From assembly GCA_934247225.1 (NCBI GenBank), contig CAKQJE010000005.1, positions 1 through 64,000 of the forward strand: a stretch of DNA of 64,000 nucleotides, read 5' to 3'. A program made the position numbers and the translations under genes. Origin of the DNA: an uncultured Clostridia bacterium. GTDB taxonomy: Bacteria; Bacillota; Clostridia; Christensenellales; Borkfalkiaceae. Position 1 is the stretch's first letter, and each line of letters begins with the position of its first letter. The notes under the pieces are model-generated. The model was given only the letters and a program-made list of their open reading frames with translations. It did no database searches and had not been told where the DNA came from. Below, in pieces: positions 1 through 8,518 of this stretch.

Positions 1-3000
1 ATCGAGGATATCGAAGATAAGAAACCGCAGGAAATCTTAACTCATTACTTCGGAGAAGCCAAGATCGGCGAACTCGCGCAGATCTTCCTTGACAACCTCG
101 CATACGACGGCAAAGATTGGAAGAACGGCGAAACCAAGCAGAAGCTTATCGTAACGGATTTGTTCAATGTAACGGTAAAAGATCTCGGCAATTGGTACAA
201 CTCCGTTGCGGACGGCAAAGGTGCGGAAGCGACTATTAAGTTGATTGTCAAAGATATCGCCGAAGGAAGATATCTCAACGATTATCTTGCGGATATCGGT
301 AACGAAACGCTCAACAGAGTTATCGCGAAAGACGCTTTGAACAAACTTTTAAGAGAAGAAACCGTAGTTAAAGTTACGGACGTAATCATCGAAAAAGTCA
401 AAGCGGGCGACTATTTAGGTCTTATAATCTATTACTTCGGTAATATTAAGATCGGTCAGTTCGCGCAGCTTGTCGACGGCAGATTTACCGAAGAAAACGA
501 CGTATGGAGTTATAAGGGCAAAGAAGTTAAACTTATCGTAACCGATTTGTTCAACATAACCGTAAACAATATCGAAGGTTGGAGAAAATCCATCTTCACG
601 GATAAGAATTATAAGCAGGCGATAAAGGATATCGCAAGCGATATCTTCGGCGAGAGAACGTTCGAGGATTACACGAAGAACTTCGGTCTTAAAATTGTCA
701 GCGAAAAGGCGTTGTTCGCGCCTATCCGCGTGACAAAAGTAAGCGAATTCGTTCAGAAACTCGTAGACGCAAAGACGAAAGACGACAGACTCGACTATCT
801 CAGAACGTTCATTACGGGCGTTAAGATAGGTGCTGTCGCGGAAGTTGCGGGAAGAGGAATCGCTTCTCCCGTAAACGAAGGCGACAAGTGGACGTTAAAC
901 AATAAGGGTATCGCATATTTACTCAGCGACCTTATGGATCTCACGTTCGACGACGTTCTCGATTTGTTCTTCGCAAAGAAAGGCGAAACGCTTCCCTCGT
1001 GGCAGAACAGAGTTTCCACGCTTGTGTCCAAGTATACGAGAGAAGACGCGCATACTTTGAAGTTCTATATCGAGGATGTAGTCGGCAAGTCCATACTTAT
1101 CAAGGGTCTTGCGGATCTCTCCGATATCAGAATAGCGGAACTCGTTGCGGTAGCTCTTAAAGTCAAGACGGACGTGGTTGCCGACGAAAACGGCACGCTC
1201 GTTAAGTTCGGAGCGGTGGATCAGCTTCCCGATAACTTCAAGCAGCTTATAATCTATGTATGCAACATAACCGATAAGGTTCTCCTCGGAGATTACCTTA
1301 CCAAGCTCGATAACGTCACCGGCGGAGTATACCGCGACGAGGACGGCAAGTGGTTCGATAAGACCAAAGAGGTTACGGGAATACTTAAATCGATTTACGA
1401 TATCCCCACGACGTATTTGTTCGGAGTCGTCCTTGCAATCGTTCAGCCTAAGCTTATCCTCGACGCGATCGGCGGTTACAAGATCGGTCAGATCATTCAG
1501 AAACCTTACAACGAAGCGTTCAAGTTCTTCGACTCCGCAATAACAAGCAGCGAAGGCGTTTACAGCGTGAAAGGCTCGTTCAAAGAGGTTATGGAAGAGT
1601 TTGTAAACATTTCCGTTCTCGATATTTATAACGATATAAAGAGCGGCAAGTTTATAGGCAATATCAAAGATAAATTCGTTTATAACAGAGAGGTCGGAGA
1701 TTATCTCTTCGATATTATGGCTCAGCTTGCGAAGAAAGTCACCACTCTCAATTCGGGTCTCGACGGTTACGCTTACGAATTCGTAAACGAGACGACGGGT
1801 AAGTACGAACTTAAAGGCAACTTCAAGGTTATATACGAAAAACTTCTTAATCTCAGATTCAAAGAAGATATGATTGACCAGGGTGCAAACTTCGGCAAAC
1901 ATCTCAAAGAAACGTTTGAAACGATCTACATCGGCGACATCTTCTACGATTTGGCAAGATATGTAAGCAAAGGCAAGATTTGCACAGGTTACGCGTTCGA
2001 GAACGTCGCTTCGCACGGAGGTAAGTACGAACTCGAAAAATCGCTCGCGGCGGTTATAAGCGCAACGTTCAACATTCAGATCAAAGACATAACGGCATGC
2101 TTCAAAGGCAAAGTCGGCGCGAACTTCAAAAAGCTTTTCGAAGACGCGTACACCGGTCTTACGGTCGGAGATTTCACTTACGACCTGTTCAGAAAGTTCG
2201 TCGCGAAAAAACTCAGCCTCAGCGCGAACGGCTACGCTTACGATTACAAGAAGGACAACACGCTTCTTCAAGGTAAGATGGCTAAGCTTATGAGAGCGAC
2301 CTTCAATATCAAACTCGGAGATCTTAACAATCTCGTTAAAGACTTCGTTAAACCCGAAGGCAAAACGAAGAAAGATATTATTCTCGACTTTGTAAGCAAG
2401 ATTTACGGCAACCTCGAAATAGGCGACGTTTTAGGCGCGGTTATGGAAAAACTTTCCGCATCCAAACTTAAAATGGTTTACGAATACGACGAGGACTACA
2501 ATCTCACCGTAACGGGCAACTTCAAAGAAATCGCGAACAGCGTTTACTCGGAGAAGATCTTTGACCTTGTCGCCGCCGTCAAGAAAAATGCCGTCAGAAC
2601 GTATCTCATAGGAGATAAGGAAGGAACTACGGACGGAGTTATCGGCAAGCATATTTCCGGCGATTTGTTCGGATATATCCTTAAAGGCAATTCGTTCAAG
2701 GCAATGACCAAGTTCACGACTATCGAGAGAGACGACGAAGCAAACGAATGGAAAGCGGAAAAGGCGTTCTCGCATCCGATAAGAATTCTCTTCAACAACG
2801 TGACGATTTCCGCGCTTTTAAGAGGAATGGATCACCCGAGAAGCTTCCTTATCAAGAACTTCGGAAACGTACTTTTGGGAGAACTTCTCGGCAAGTACAA
2901 AGTGGATAACGTCTGGTACAAGGTCGACGGAAACGAAGAGTTGATTACTGCCGAAAACGGCGGAGTGATAATGAAATACGTTTACGAGATCACCTTCGAG

Positions 3001-4425
3001 GAGATTCTCGACGACAACTTCAATATCAACAACGCGATCGCAGACATTTACGTCGGTGAACTTATAGGTTACAGCCACTGCGGCAAGAAGTACACCAAGA
3101 AAGAAGAAGCGCATTCGATGTATATCCTCTGCAAGAACACAGAATGCTTCGATAACGCGGACGGATATCATATCCATGCGGACGAATGTAACGTTTTGGG
3201 TCACGATCACAGCGTTGCCGGAAATACTTACGAAACAGGCTGGTATAAGACCACGGGCGGAGTAGTTTCCGAGGTCGGAGCGGTCGAAAGCGTAATGGCA
3301 AATCTGAGACTCGGACATATGCTCGGTAACCAGAATCTCAACTTCGGCGATTTGTTCGGAGATATGAGAATAGGCGACGTACTCGATTACAAGTACTGCG
3401 ATAAGCACGGCGCAAGCGGAAAGTGTACTGTCGAATCCCACACGGATACGACGCACAACGCGAGAACGTCGATCACCTGGTACGTAAAAGACGGCGAAAC
3501 TTACAAGATGGCGGGCGCGCTCGAAAGAACGATAGCGAACGTTAAGATGAAAGATATCTTAAACGGCTCGTTCGACGTAGACGCAACGCTTAAAACGCTT
3601 AAACTCGGCAACCTGATGAACTATGAGTACTGCGACGCTATGGACAGCACCGAGTGCTTCCTCACTCACACGCACCGTCAGGGCTGGTATCAGCTTGCCG
3701 ACGACGGCGAATGGAAGCTTATCAGCAGAGAATTCTATTGCGACGGCTTGGCAAACAGCAAGCACTGCGCGGCGGAACTCAACCACGATCACACCTCGGC
3801 AATGGTTTATAAGGCGGGCTGGTACCATATGGAAGACGGCAGCTGGATAATCAACTACGAGGGCGACGCGACAAACGAAGGCAAGCGTATGAATAACAAC
3901 ATTATGCTTTGCATCTTCGATTACTCGATGGACGGACTCCGCGGAGACGACTTCTCGAAAGATCTTATCGACAGTATCAACGCAAGAGTTCTTATCGGCG
4001 ATATTTACGACCCGAGCACGGCTACAGGCCCGCTTAAACTCGTATCGCCCAACACACCTGTCGGCGATATCAGCGACGCTATGGCAACCGCTATGGAAAA
4101 CGCTACGGCAAAAGATCTTAAAGAATGCGGACTTCTTCCCATAAAGGAAGAAACCTGCGGAAGAATGGATGTCATTTACGGTATAACAGTGGTGGCGTCC
4201 TATGACCAGAATACCGGCGAGTTGATAACAGACAGTGTAGTTGACAAAACGAGAACGAAAGAGCAGGCAGATAAAGCTCTTAACGAGAACAATAGAGATG
4301 ACTTCGCATCGGACGAAGCATACAAAAACGCGGTCGGTGAATATTATTGGAACTCTCTTACGATCGATCAGCTTGTAAACGTTCTTTTGTTGAGATTAGA
4401 GACGTTTGAATCGACGGGAGCGTAA
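1..4425 (+). CDS. Giant repetitive protein with Cys/His-rich inserts (5' end missing)
   Basis: The frame is open from the first base, so the gene starts upstream; at least 1,475 residues are present, ending in TAA. I recognise no family. The protein is built from degenerate units of roughly 90-130 residues. Each has a hydrophobic stretch around a (V/I/L)-G-(D/E/N) motif, often followed by a Tyr- or Trp-containing strand and an N-(I/V)-T-(I/V) or N-V-K-type end. The first half has units such as LIVTDLFNVTV and LIVTDLFNITV. From about base 3070 to 3840 the units carry inserts with paired Cys and His (for example YSHCGKKY, HIHADEC, YKYCDKHG, THTHR, HCAAELNHDH). These suggest metal binding or disulphides. 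No membrane segment or sorting signal is visible at the C-terminus. The gene precedes the rpsF operon but is separated from it by a hairpin and a strong promoter. Role unknown; a surface or exported repeat protein is a guess. Confidence 0.75.
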   Translation: MEDIEDKKPQEILTHYFGEAKIGELAQIFLDNLAYDGKDWKNGETKQKLIVTDLFNVTVKDLGNWYNSVADGKGAEATIKLIVKDIAEGRYLNDYLADIGNETLNRVIAKDALNKLLREETVVKVTDVIIEKVKAGDYLGLIIYYFGNIKIGQFAQLVDGRFTEENDVWSYKGKEVKLIVTDLFNITVNNIEGWRKSIFTDKNYKQAIKDIASDIFGERTFEDYTKNFGLKIVSEKALFAPIRVTKVSEFVQKLVDAKTKDDRLDYLRTFITGVKIGAVAEVAGRGIASPVNEGDKWTLNNKGIAYLLSDLMDLTFDDVLDLFFAKKGETLPSWQNRVSTLVSKYTREDAHTLKFYIEDVVGKSILIKGLADLSDIRIAELVAVALKVKTDVVADENGTLVKFGAVDQLPDNFKQLIIYVCNITDKVLLGDYLTKLDNVTGGVYRDEDGKWFDKTKEVTGILKSIYDIPTTYLFGVVLAIVQPKLILDAIGGYKIGQIIQKPYNEAFKFFDSAITSSEGVYSVKGSFKEVMEEFVNISVLDIYNDIKSGKFIGNIKDKFVYNREVGDYLFDIMAQLAKKVTTLNSGLDGYAYEFVNETTGKYELKGNFKVIYEKLLNLRFKEDMIDQGANFGKHLKETFETIYIGDIFYDLARYVSKGKICTGYAFENVASHGGKYELEKSLAAVISATFNIQIKDITACFKGKVGANFKKLFEDAYTGLTVGDFTYDLFRKFVAKKLSLSANGYAYDYKKDNTLLQGKMAKLMRATFNIKLGDLNNLVKDFVKPEGKTKKDIILDFVSKIYGNLEIGDVLGAVMEKLSASKLKMVYEYDEDYNLTVTGNFKEIANSVYSEKIFDLVAAVKKNAVRTYLIGDKEGTTDGVIGKHISGDLFGYILKGNSFKAMTKFTTIERDDEANEWKAEKAFSHPIRILFNNVTISALLRGMDHPRSFLIKNFGNVLLGELLGKYKVDNVWYKVDGNEELITAENGGVIMKYVYEITFEEILDDNFNINNAIADIYVGELIGYSHCGKKYTKKEEAHSMYILCKNTECFDNADGYHIHADECNVLGHDHSVAGNTYETGWYKTTGGVVSEVGAVESVMANLRLGHMLGNQNLNFGDLFGDMRIGDVLDYKYCDKHGASGKCTVESHTDTTHNARTSITWYVKDGETYKMAGALERTIANVKMKDILNGSFDVDATLKTLKLGNLMNYEYCDAMDSTECFLTHTHRQGWYQLADDGEWKLISREFYCDGLANSKHCAAELNHDHTSAMVYKAGWYHMEDGSWIINYEGDATNEGKRMNNNIMLCIFDYSMDGLRGDDFSKDLIDSINARVLIGDIYDPSTATGPLKLVSPNTPVGDISDAMATAMENATAKDLKECGLLPIKEETCGRMDVIYGITVVASYDQNTGELITDSVVDKTRTKEQADKALNENNRDDFASDEAYKNAVGEYYWNSLTIDQLVNVLLLRLETFESTGA

Positions 4426-4453
4426 GGCGCCGGAAAACTGAAAAACTTTATTT

Positions 4454-4486
4454 TCGCGGGCGGGATTTTTAAAAGCCCGCCCGCGA
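4454..4486. terminator. GC-rich hairpin after the giant repeat gene
   Basis: A perfect 11-bp stem (arms 4454-4464 and 4476-4486) starts 28 bases after the stop codon. There is no good T-run downstream on the plus strand, so it may be a weak terminator or an mRNA 3'-end stabiliser. Confidence 0.55.
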
Positions 4487-4537
4487 GATAAAAACATTAC
4501 CGAAAAAAGCGTTTGGCTTAATGTTTGACTTAAACGC

Positions 4538-4566
4538 TTGACAACCGAAAAAAAATAGAATATAAT
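4538..4566 (+). promoter_or_regulatory. Promoter of the rpsF-ssb-rpsR operon
   Basis: A consensus -35 TTGACA (4538-4543) and -10 TATAAT (4561-4566) are separated by exactly 17 bp. The transcript would have a leader of about 100 bases before rpsF, whose RBS is GGGAGGT at 4656-4662. Confidence 0.93.
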
Positions 4567-4669
4567 AAATAGGCTTATAGTTTTATCGTGGCAAAATACG
4601 ATTAACGATAAGAAAAACCTTGCTTGCGGCATATGTCCGTAAGCCGAATAAGTCCGGGAGGTAAAAAAA

Positions 4670-4951
4670 ATGAACAAGTACGAAATGATTTACATTTTGG
4701 AATCTGCTCTTTCCGACGAAGCCAAAGATCAAATCATCGAAAAGATCGATGGCGTTGTTACGAAAAACGGCGGAGTTGTCGAGAAGACGGAAAAGTGGGG
4801 CATCAAGAAGCTCGCTTATCCTATCGACTACAAAACTGACGGTTATTACGTATACGTTGCTTTCGAAGGCGACAGCAATCTCGTTTCCGAGATTAAGAGA
4901 ATCGTCGGCATTACGGAACACGTACTCAGAAGATTGATAACCAAAAGATAA
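4670..4951 (+). CDS. rpsF: 30S ribosomal protein S6
   Basis: This 93-residue protein has the S6 pattern throughout: N-terminal MNKYEMIYIL, the central WGIKKLAYPI..K.DGYYV segment and a C-terminal arginine-rich tail. It binds the 16S rRNA platform together with S18. The start is set by the GGGAGGT Shine-Dalgarno 7 bases upstream. It is the first gene of an operon with ssb and rpsR, the usual bacterial order, driven by the consensus promoter just upstream. Length is typical for Firmicutes. Confidence 0.98.
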   Translation: MNKYEMIYILESALSDEAKDQIIEKIDGVVTKNGGVVEKTEKWGIKKLAYPIDYKTDGYYVYVAFEGDSNLVSEIKRIVGITEHVLRRLITKR

Positions 4952-4994
4952 TCTTAACTAACGAAGTCGGCTCTACGATTCAAGGAGAAAAATT

Positions 4995-5402
4995 ATGAAT
5001 AAAGTATTTTTAATAGGCAATTTAACGCGTGACCCCGAAATGAGCGAAACCCCCAGCGGAATTCCTTATTGCAGGCTCGGTTTAGCCGTCAACAGACCTT
5101 ATTCCGGAAGCGACGGAGAACGCGCTACGGATTTCTTCAATATCACGGTTTGGAGAGCGCAAGCGGAAAATTGCGGAAGATACCTTAAAAAAGGCAGTAA
5201 AGTTTCGGTTGTCGGAAGCTTACAGAACCGTTCTTACGAGGATAAGGACGGCAATAAGAGACAGGTTACCGATATCATTGCCAACGAAGTAGAATTTTTA
5301 TCCGTCAGAAACCAGAGCGAAACTTCGGGAGAGTCGGAAGCACCCGCTCGTCCGTCCAAACCCGCTTTACAGCAGGTTGACGACGACGAACTTCCGTTCT
5401 GA
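4995..5402 (+). CDS. ssb: Single-stranded DNA-binding protein
   Basis: The 135-residue protein has an N-terminal OB-fold (MNKVFLIGNLTRDPE, the VVGSLQNRSYEDKDG region), a short Pro/Ser-rich linker and the acidic C-terminal tip DDDELPF, which recruits replication and repair partners. It protects single-stranded DNA at forks. AAGGAG lies 7 bases before the ATG. It sits between rpsF and rpsR, as in many bacteria, and is probably cotranscribed. It ends in TGA, one of several examples showing that TGA is a stop here. Confidence 0.98.
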   Translation: MNKVFLIGNLTRDPEMSETPSGIPYCRLGLAVNRPYSGSDGERATDFFNITVWRAQAENCGRYLKKGSKVSVVGSLQNRSYEDKDGNKRQVTDIIANEVEFLSVRNQSETSGESEAPARPSKPALQQVDDDELPF

Positions 5403-5511
5403 TCTTTCCGATCGTTCTGTCGGGATTATCGTCTTTTGGCAAAGCGTCAAGTAAAATAGTGGGGCGTTTTTGCCTATCAGAAGAAAGAGAATTTCAAAAG
5501 GAGTTAAAATC

Positions 5512-5805
5512 ATGGAAGAAAAGACTACAAACGTAGCGGCAACGCCCGCAGCGGCTCCCGCTGCTCCGGTAGCTGCCAAAAAGCCTATGAGAAAAGCGCC
5601 GAGAAGAAAGGTTTGCGCTTTTTGCTTGGAAAAAGCTACTGAAATCGACTATAAAGACATCGCTAAATTGAAAAAATACGTAACCGAGAAAGGCAAGATT
5701 CTTCCTCGCCGTATGACGGGCGTATGCTCTAAGCACCAGAGACTTCTCTCTACCGCAATCAAGAGAGCAAGACTTATCGCGCTTCTTCCCTTCAAAGGAG
5801 AATAA
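5512..5805 (+). CDS. rpsR: 30S ribosomal protein S18
   Basis: From the ATG at 5512 (AAAAGGAG about 8 bases upstream) the protein has 97 residues. An in-frame ATG at 5470 lacks an RBS. An Ala/Pro-rich N-terminal extension of about 30 residues precedes the S18 core: KVCAFC, IDYKD, KGKILPRRMTGVCSKHQ and the basic ALLPF tail. The CxxC and GVCSKHQ residues suggest the zinc-coordinating (C+) form of S18. It is the last gene of the rpsF operon and is followed by a terminator. Confidence 0.97.
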   Translation: MEEKTTNVAATPAAAPAAPVAAKKPMRKAPRRKVCAFCLEKATEIDYKDIAKLKKYVTEKGKILPRRMTGVCSKHQRLLSTAIKRARLIALLPFKGE

Positions 5806-5914
5806 GCGTCGGGCTTAACAAGCTTAATTTGACGAGCTTGATTAAGCTTAATTGCGACGTTTCGCCGAGGCTTTCAATCGCTCGGCAAGCGTAAAATCAA
5901 ATTAAAATAAAATT

Positions 5915-5966
5915 AAAACGGCTTAACCGAGCGCTTTGTAAAGAACTTTCGGCTAAGCCGTTTTTT
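5915..5966 (+). terminator. Rho-independent terminator of the rpsF operon
   Basis: A long stem (AAAACGGCTTAACCGA pairing with TCGGCTAAGCCGTTTT, one mismatch) is followed by a T-run at 5961-5966. It lies 110 bases after rpsR and also separates it from the minus-strand genes downstream. Confidence 0.9.
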
Positions 5967-5991
5967 AATTGTTTAAAACAGGGAGAATTTT

Positions 5992-6234
5992 TTATTCGAC
6001 TTCGAGATTTTCATAAAGAAACAATTCGTCGTCAAGGAATTCGAGAAGAGTCATTTGAAAACCGTTTGCGAGCATAATTACCGTTGACAGCGTAACGGTT
6101 TTACTTTTCCCGCTCATTATCTACTGCATATGTCCGTGCTGAATTCCCGATTGTTGTTCTAAGCGGTATTGAGTTATATTTTTTTCTTTGAGCAATTTAA
6201 TTATTCTCTTCGCAACGGCGTCATTAACAGTCAC
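5992..6234 (-). pseudogene. XRE-family HTH regulator with an in-frame TAG
   Basis: Reading the minus strand from a GTG at 6234 gives an 81-codon frame that is open except for one TAG at codon 38 (6121-6123). Both halves belong to one small Cro/C1-type HTH protein. The first ends ...YRLEQQSGIQHGHMQ and the second begins IMSGKSKTVTLSTVIMLANG and ends FLDDELFLYENLEVE. The stop falls between the recognition helix and the SGKSKTVTL stretch, so the truncated 37-residue product would lack the last HTH helix. Too short and broken to be found as a normal gene. Probably a recent nonsense mutation. Confidence 0.75.
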
Positions 6235-6276
6235 TTTGCACCTCAAAAAATTATAAGAAGAGTTTGGTTTTTAAAT

Positions 6277-6864
6277 TCAGAATTTTTCGTTTTTGCCGAT
6301 AAAATCCATAAGGTTTACATGGCGAATACCGTTTCGCTGTTGTAAAAGGTAATCGGTCGTAATTACGTATTTCGGGTAATTGTCTTTTATGGATTCGAGC
6401 GGACGATATTCACGATCCTCGGTTTCTTTGCTTAACGCAATAGTGTAAGCAACCTGAATGTATGCATATTGCATATCTGCTCCGCGAACGATAAAATCGC
6501 ATTCAAACTTGCCGATTTTCCCTATGCTTACAGAATAACCGAGCGATTTGGCATAAATGTATACGATATTTTCAAGAACCGTTCCGAAGTTGACTCTGTT
6601 ATCCGTGTTTAAAGCGTAGAAAAACGACAGATCGGAGAGATAGAACTTTTTTTCACCGGACAGAGAACGTCTCGATTTCATATCGAAACGGTTACAGGGT
6701 ATAATGATTTTTGCGCTTACAAGAGCCTCGATATATCTGTTTACGGTTTCTCTTTTGACTACTATATTGTTTTTTGCTAAATCTTCAACAATGTTATTTA
6801 TGCTTGTCGTCGCACCGAAATTGTTTATATAACGACCTGTTAATTTTGTTACGAGTTCGCCCGA
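6277..6864 (-). pseudogene. AAA/DUF4143 ATPase, C-terminal fragment
   Basis: The open frame runs from 6864 to the stop at 6277 (about 195 codons) but has no proper start; the first ATG is at 6681. The product matches the C-terminal half of the ATP-dependent DUF4143 protein family. It has a winged-helix-like part (VKRETVNRYIEALVSAKIIIPC) followed by the nuclease-like DUF4143 fold (KKFYLSDLSFFYAL, CDFIVRG, YIQVAYTI, KYVITTDYL). It continues in frame directly after the stop codon of the esterase gene at 6865. The missing N-terminal ATPase part lies 1 kb away at 7864-8168 on the same strand, so one ATPase gene has been broken in two. Confidence 0.8.
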
Positions 6865-7656
6865 TTAAATGCCTTTATATAATTTATAAAACTCCCTAAA
6901 ATAATATTTCCCTAACTCATAAAGTGATTCACGGCAAAAATGGATATCATCTCCATTGCCCGTTTTTTGATTATTAGAAAGCAAACCGAAAGTATGCACG
7001 AATCCTGCATTGCCAACCTCCACAATAACCCGTTTTATTGTATCAACAATCGGTTCACAAATCGTCAGATTTTTATTCTTCCACTCATAACAAAAATCCC
7101 CTGCAATAAACGGCATATTTCCATAACGGGAGCGCACGTCTAATATCATATCTTTCAATTGTTTATGATAGTTTTCCGCCGTATTCTCCTCAAAAGCGTC
7201 GTGCTCGCCTTGATGCCATAAAAAAGCAACGACTTTATTTTCAGGATTTAAAGAAAGCGCATAATCAATCATTTCCAGCATTTTGATATGCAACTGCTCG
7301 CCTACTCCCCAATGTTTCTTTTGAAAACCCGTTCCACCAACCGCAGCGCGAATAATCAATATCTTTCTATCATTTGGAAGTAACCCGTTGTATATGTATT
7401 CTTGTGAAAAACTCAAAGCAAAATCGCCCACATTGCCACCTTGCACGCAACGTTCTTTGGCAATCTTTATTTCAAACGGTTGCTCGTCATACGTTACAAC
7501 AATGCGGTCACCTTTCGTTTCCACTGTTTTTCGAGCGTCTAAATATAAAATCTTTTCAGAGTCAACATACTCCGTATTTGCAGGACCAATCCCACTCCCC
7601 TCCGCATTTGATTGTCCACCTTGAATGATAATATCAAATTTTTCCTTTTCAAACAC
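6865..7656 (-). CDS. Sialate-O-acetylesterase-type (SASA/DUF303) carbohydrate esterase
   Basis: A 263-residue protein of the SASA/DUF303 SGNH-like carbohydrate esterase group, which removes acetyl groups from sugars. Visible motifs are GQSNAEG near the N-terminus (nucleophile Ser), the FLWHQGEHDA segment, and GDDIHFC near the C-terminus (Asp/His). No signal peptide is seen, so it is probably cytoplasmic. The start is GTG at 7656, chosen because TGGAGG lies 7 bases upstream; no ATG fits. The gene sits between the two halves of a split ATPase gene and just downstream of an SGNH-hydrolase remnant, so it arrived with a larger esterase segment. Specificity is not determined. Confidence 0.88.
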   Translation of the reverse strand: MFEKEKFDIIIQGGQSNAEGSGIGPANTEYVDSEKILYLDARKTVETKGDRIVVTYDEQPFEIKIAKERCVQGGNVGDFALSFSQEYIYNGLLPNDRKILIIRAAVGGTGFQKKHWGVGEQLHIKMLEMIDYALSLNPENKVVAFLWHQGEHDAFEENTAENYHKQLKDMILDVRSRYGNMPFIAGDFCYEWKNKNLTICEPIVDTIKRVIVEVGNAGFVHTFGLLSNNQKTGNGDDIHFCRESLYELGKYYFREFYKLYKGI

Positions 7657-7713
7657 AATATAACCTCCATTATATTAAAAGTTTTGTTATTTCTATCTTC
7701 AATGCGTTTTTGA

Positions 7714-7863
7714 CTAATTACATAAAATTTTGTCAATTACCTGCCTGATTTTTTTCGCCATTTTATAAAAACCCAAATCGGTAGGATGCGTTCCGTCTAC
7801 GGTACAAATATTCCAATCTTTCCCCCAAAACGTCCGTCCGTCGATTACGTACACATTCTCGTC
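7714..7863 (-). pseudogene. SGNH/GDSL hydrolase, C-terminal remnant
   Basis: Forty-nine codons before a TAG show the end of a GDSL-type hydrolase: a DGRTFWGKDWN stretch, then the block V DGTHPTDLGFYKMA with its Asp and His, then an amphipathic C-terminal helix. No start or block I is present. The fragment is fused, out of frame, to the N-terminal half of an AAA ATPase at about 7864. This marks a recombination junction. An intact SGNH gene of a similar kind is at 35816. Confidence 0.78.
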
Positions 7864-8168
7864 CCCTTCCTAAACAAATACTTTTTCCCTTGAACGATAT
7901 TGTTTTTTTCGATTAAAGCGTCTAACTTATCGGCTGTATCGATATTCATATATGGCTTCTTGTCAAGGTTAAAATACATAATATTGTCTTTATTTACGCC
8001 TTGTTTGATAAGCTTGCGGATAATCAGATTCATAATCGAGGATTTTCCGCATCGTCTGACGCCTGTTAAAACTTTAATAAGATCGCATTCGTGATAGAAT
8101 CCTCTGATTTTGGATAAGTATTTTTCACGGCTGAATAAGTCCTGTTTTAAATCAATATTCATACGCAT
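7864..8168 (-). pseudogene. AAA/DUF4143 ATPase, N-terminal fragment
   Basis: From ATG 8168 (or 8162) about 100 residues match the N-terminus of AAA_14/DUF4143 ATPases. There is a FSREKYLSKI helix, then the Walker A GVRRCGKSSIMNLI, then the YFNLDKKPYMNI strand. The frame runs past the real domain into foreign sequence and stops at 7845 after the junction with the SGNH remnant. With the C-terminal fragment at 6277-6864 it forms one disrupted gene. Products of this family are often found in pairs of ATPase and nuclease-like functions of uncertain role. Confidence 0.8.
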
Positions 8169-8271
8169 CTCAAAGTACACTGTTCTTTCTTTACAGATAT
8201 AGTATACCATATGAGAAGCGAAAATGCAAATTAAGGGGGTATTTTTTTGCATTTGTTTAAAATTTACCCCC

Positions 8272-8340
8272 TTAGCCGAGAGGGATTCGAACCCCATCAA
8301 GCCTTAAAGCCGTCTTTTTTGCCTGTTGCGACAAATCTTT
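8272..8340. repeat. Solo end of a palindromic element with a tRNA-T-arm-like terminus
   Basis: Starting TTAGCCGAGAGGGATTCGAA, this stretch is nearly identical in inverted orientation to the right end of the element in the deacetylase gene (50816-50894). The match covers the tRNA-like TTCGAA core and the adjacent GCCTTAAAGCCGTCTTTTTT arm. Here only one end is seen; the matching arm is missing. Confidence 0.75.
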
Positions 8341-8504
8341 ACTTTATCCCCCGACAAAAGCTTAAAATCTTTACTTTTTTCCATAGTAAAAGCTTAAAAT
8401 CTTTACTTTTTTGGTGCGTCAAGGCAAAATCTTTACTTGTTTGTCGTGTTTAACGGTAAAATCTTTACTTTTGGATAATAATATGTTATAATAAGTAAAG
8501 ATTT
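8332..8504. promoter_or_regulatory. Array of operator-like repeats upstream of the XRE-Fic gene
   Basis: Five direct copies of AAAATCTTTACTTTT or close variants occur at about 8332, 8364, 8396, 8426 and 8458. A sixth, inverted copy (AGTAAAGATTT) lies at 8494-8504. Copy 5 overlaps the -35 box and the inverted copy covers the start of the transcript. This is the layout expected for autoregulation by the HTH domain of the next gene. Confidence 0.75.
8464..8492 (+). promoter_or_regulatory. Promoter of the XRE-Fic gene
   Basis: -35 TTTACT (8464-8469) and -10 TATAAT (8487-8492) are 17 bp apart. The RBS AAGGAG at 8505-8510 follows, 8 bases before the ATG at 8519. Confidence 0.85.
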
Positions 8505-8518
8505 AAGGAGTTTGATAT

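Noticed and set aside
919..2271. A 450-codon minus-strand ORF inside the giant repeat gene
   Set aside because: It is an antisense shadow caused by the codon bias of the plus-strand gene; it has no RBS and no family match.
4623..4839. Alternative reading of the rpsF region as a 71-aa protein from 4624
   Set aside because: It is out of frame with rpsF, has no homology features, and ignores the GGGAGGT before the rpsF start.
8272..8306. A tRNA gene on the minus strand
   Set aside because: Only a TTCGAA-loop-like 3' end is present. The T-stem is imperfect, and there is no anticodon or D arm. The same end occurs on the mobile element at 50.9 kb.
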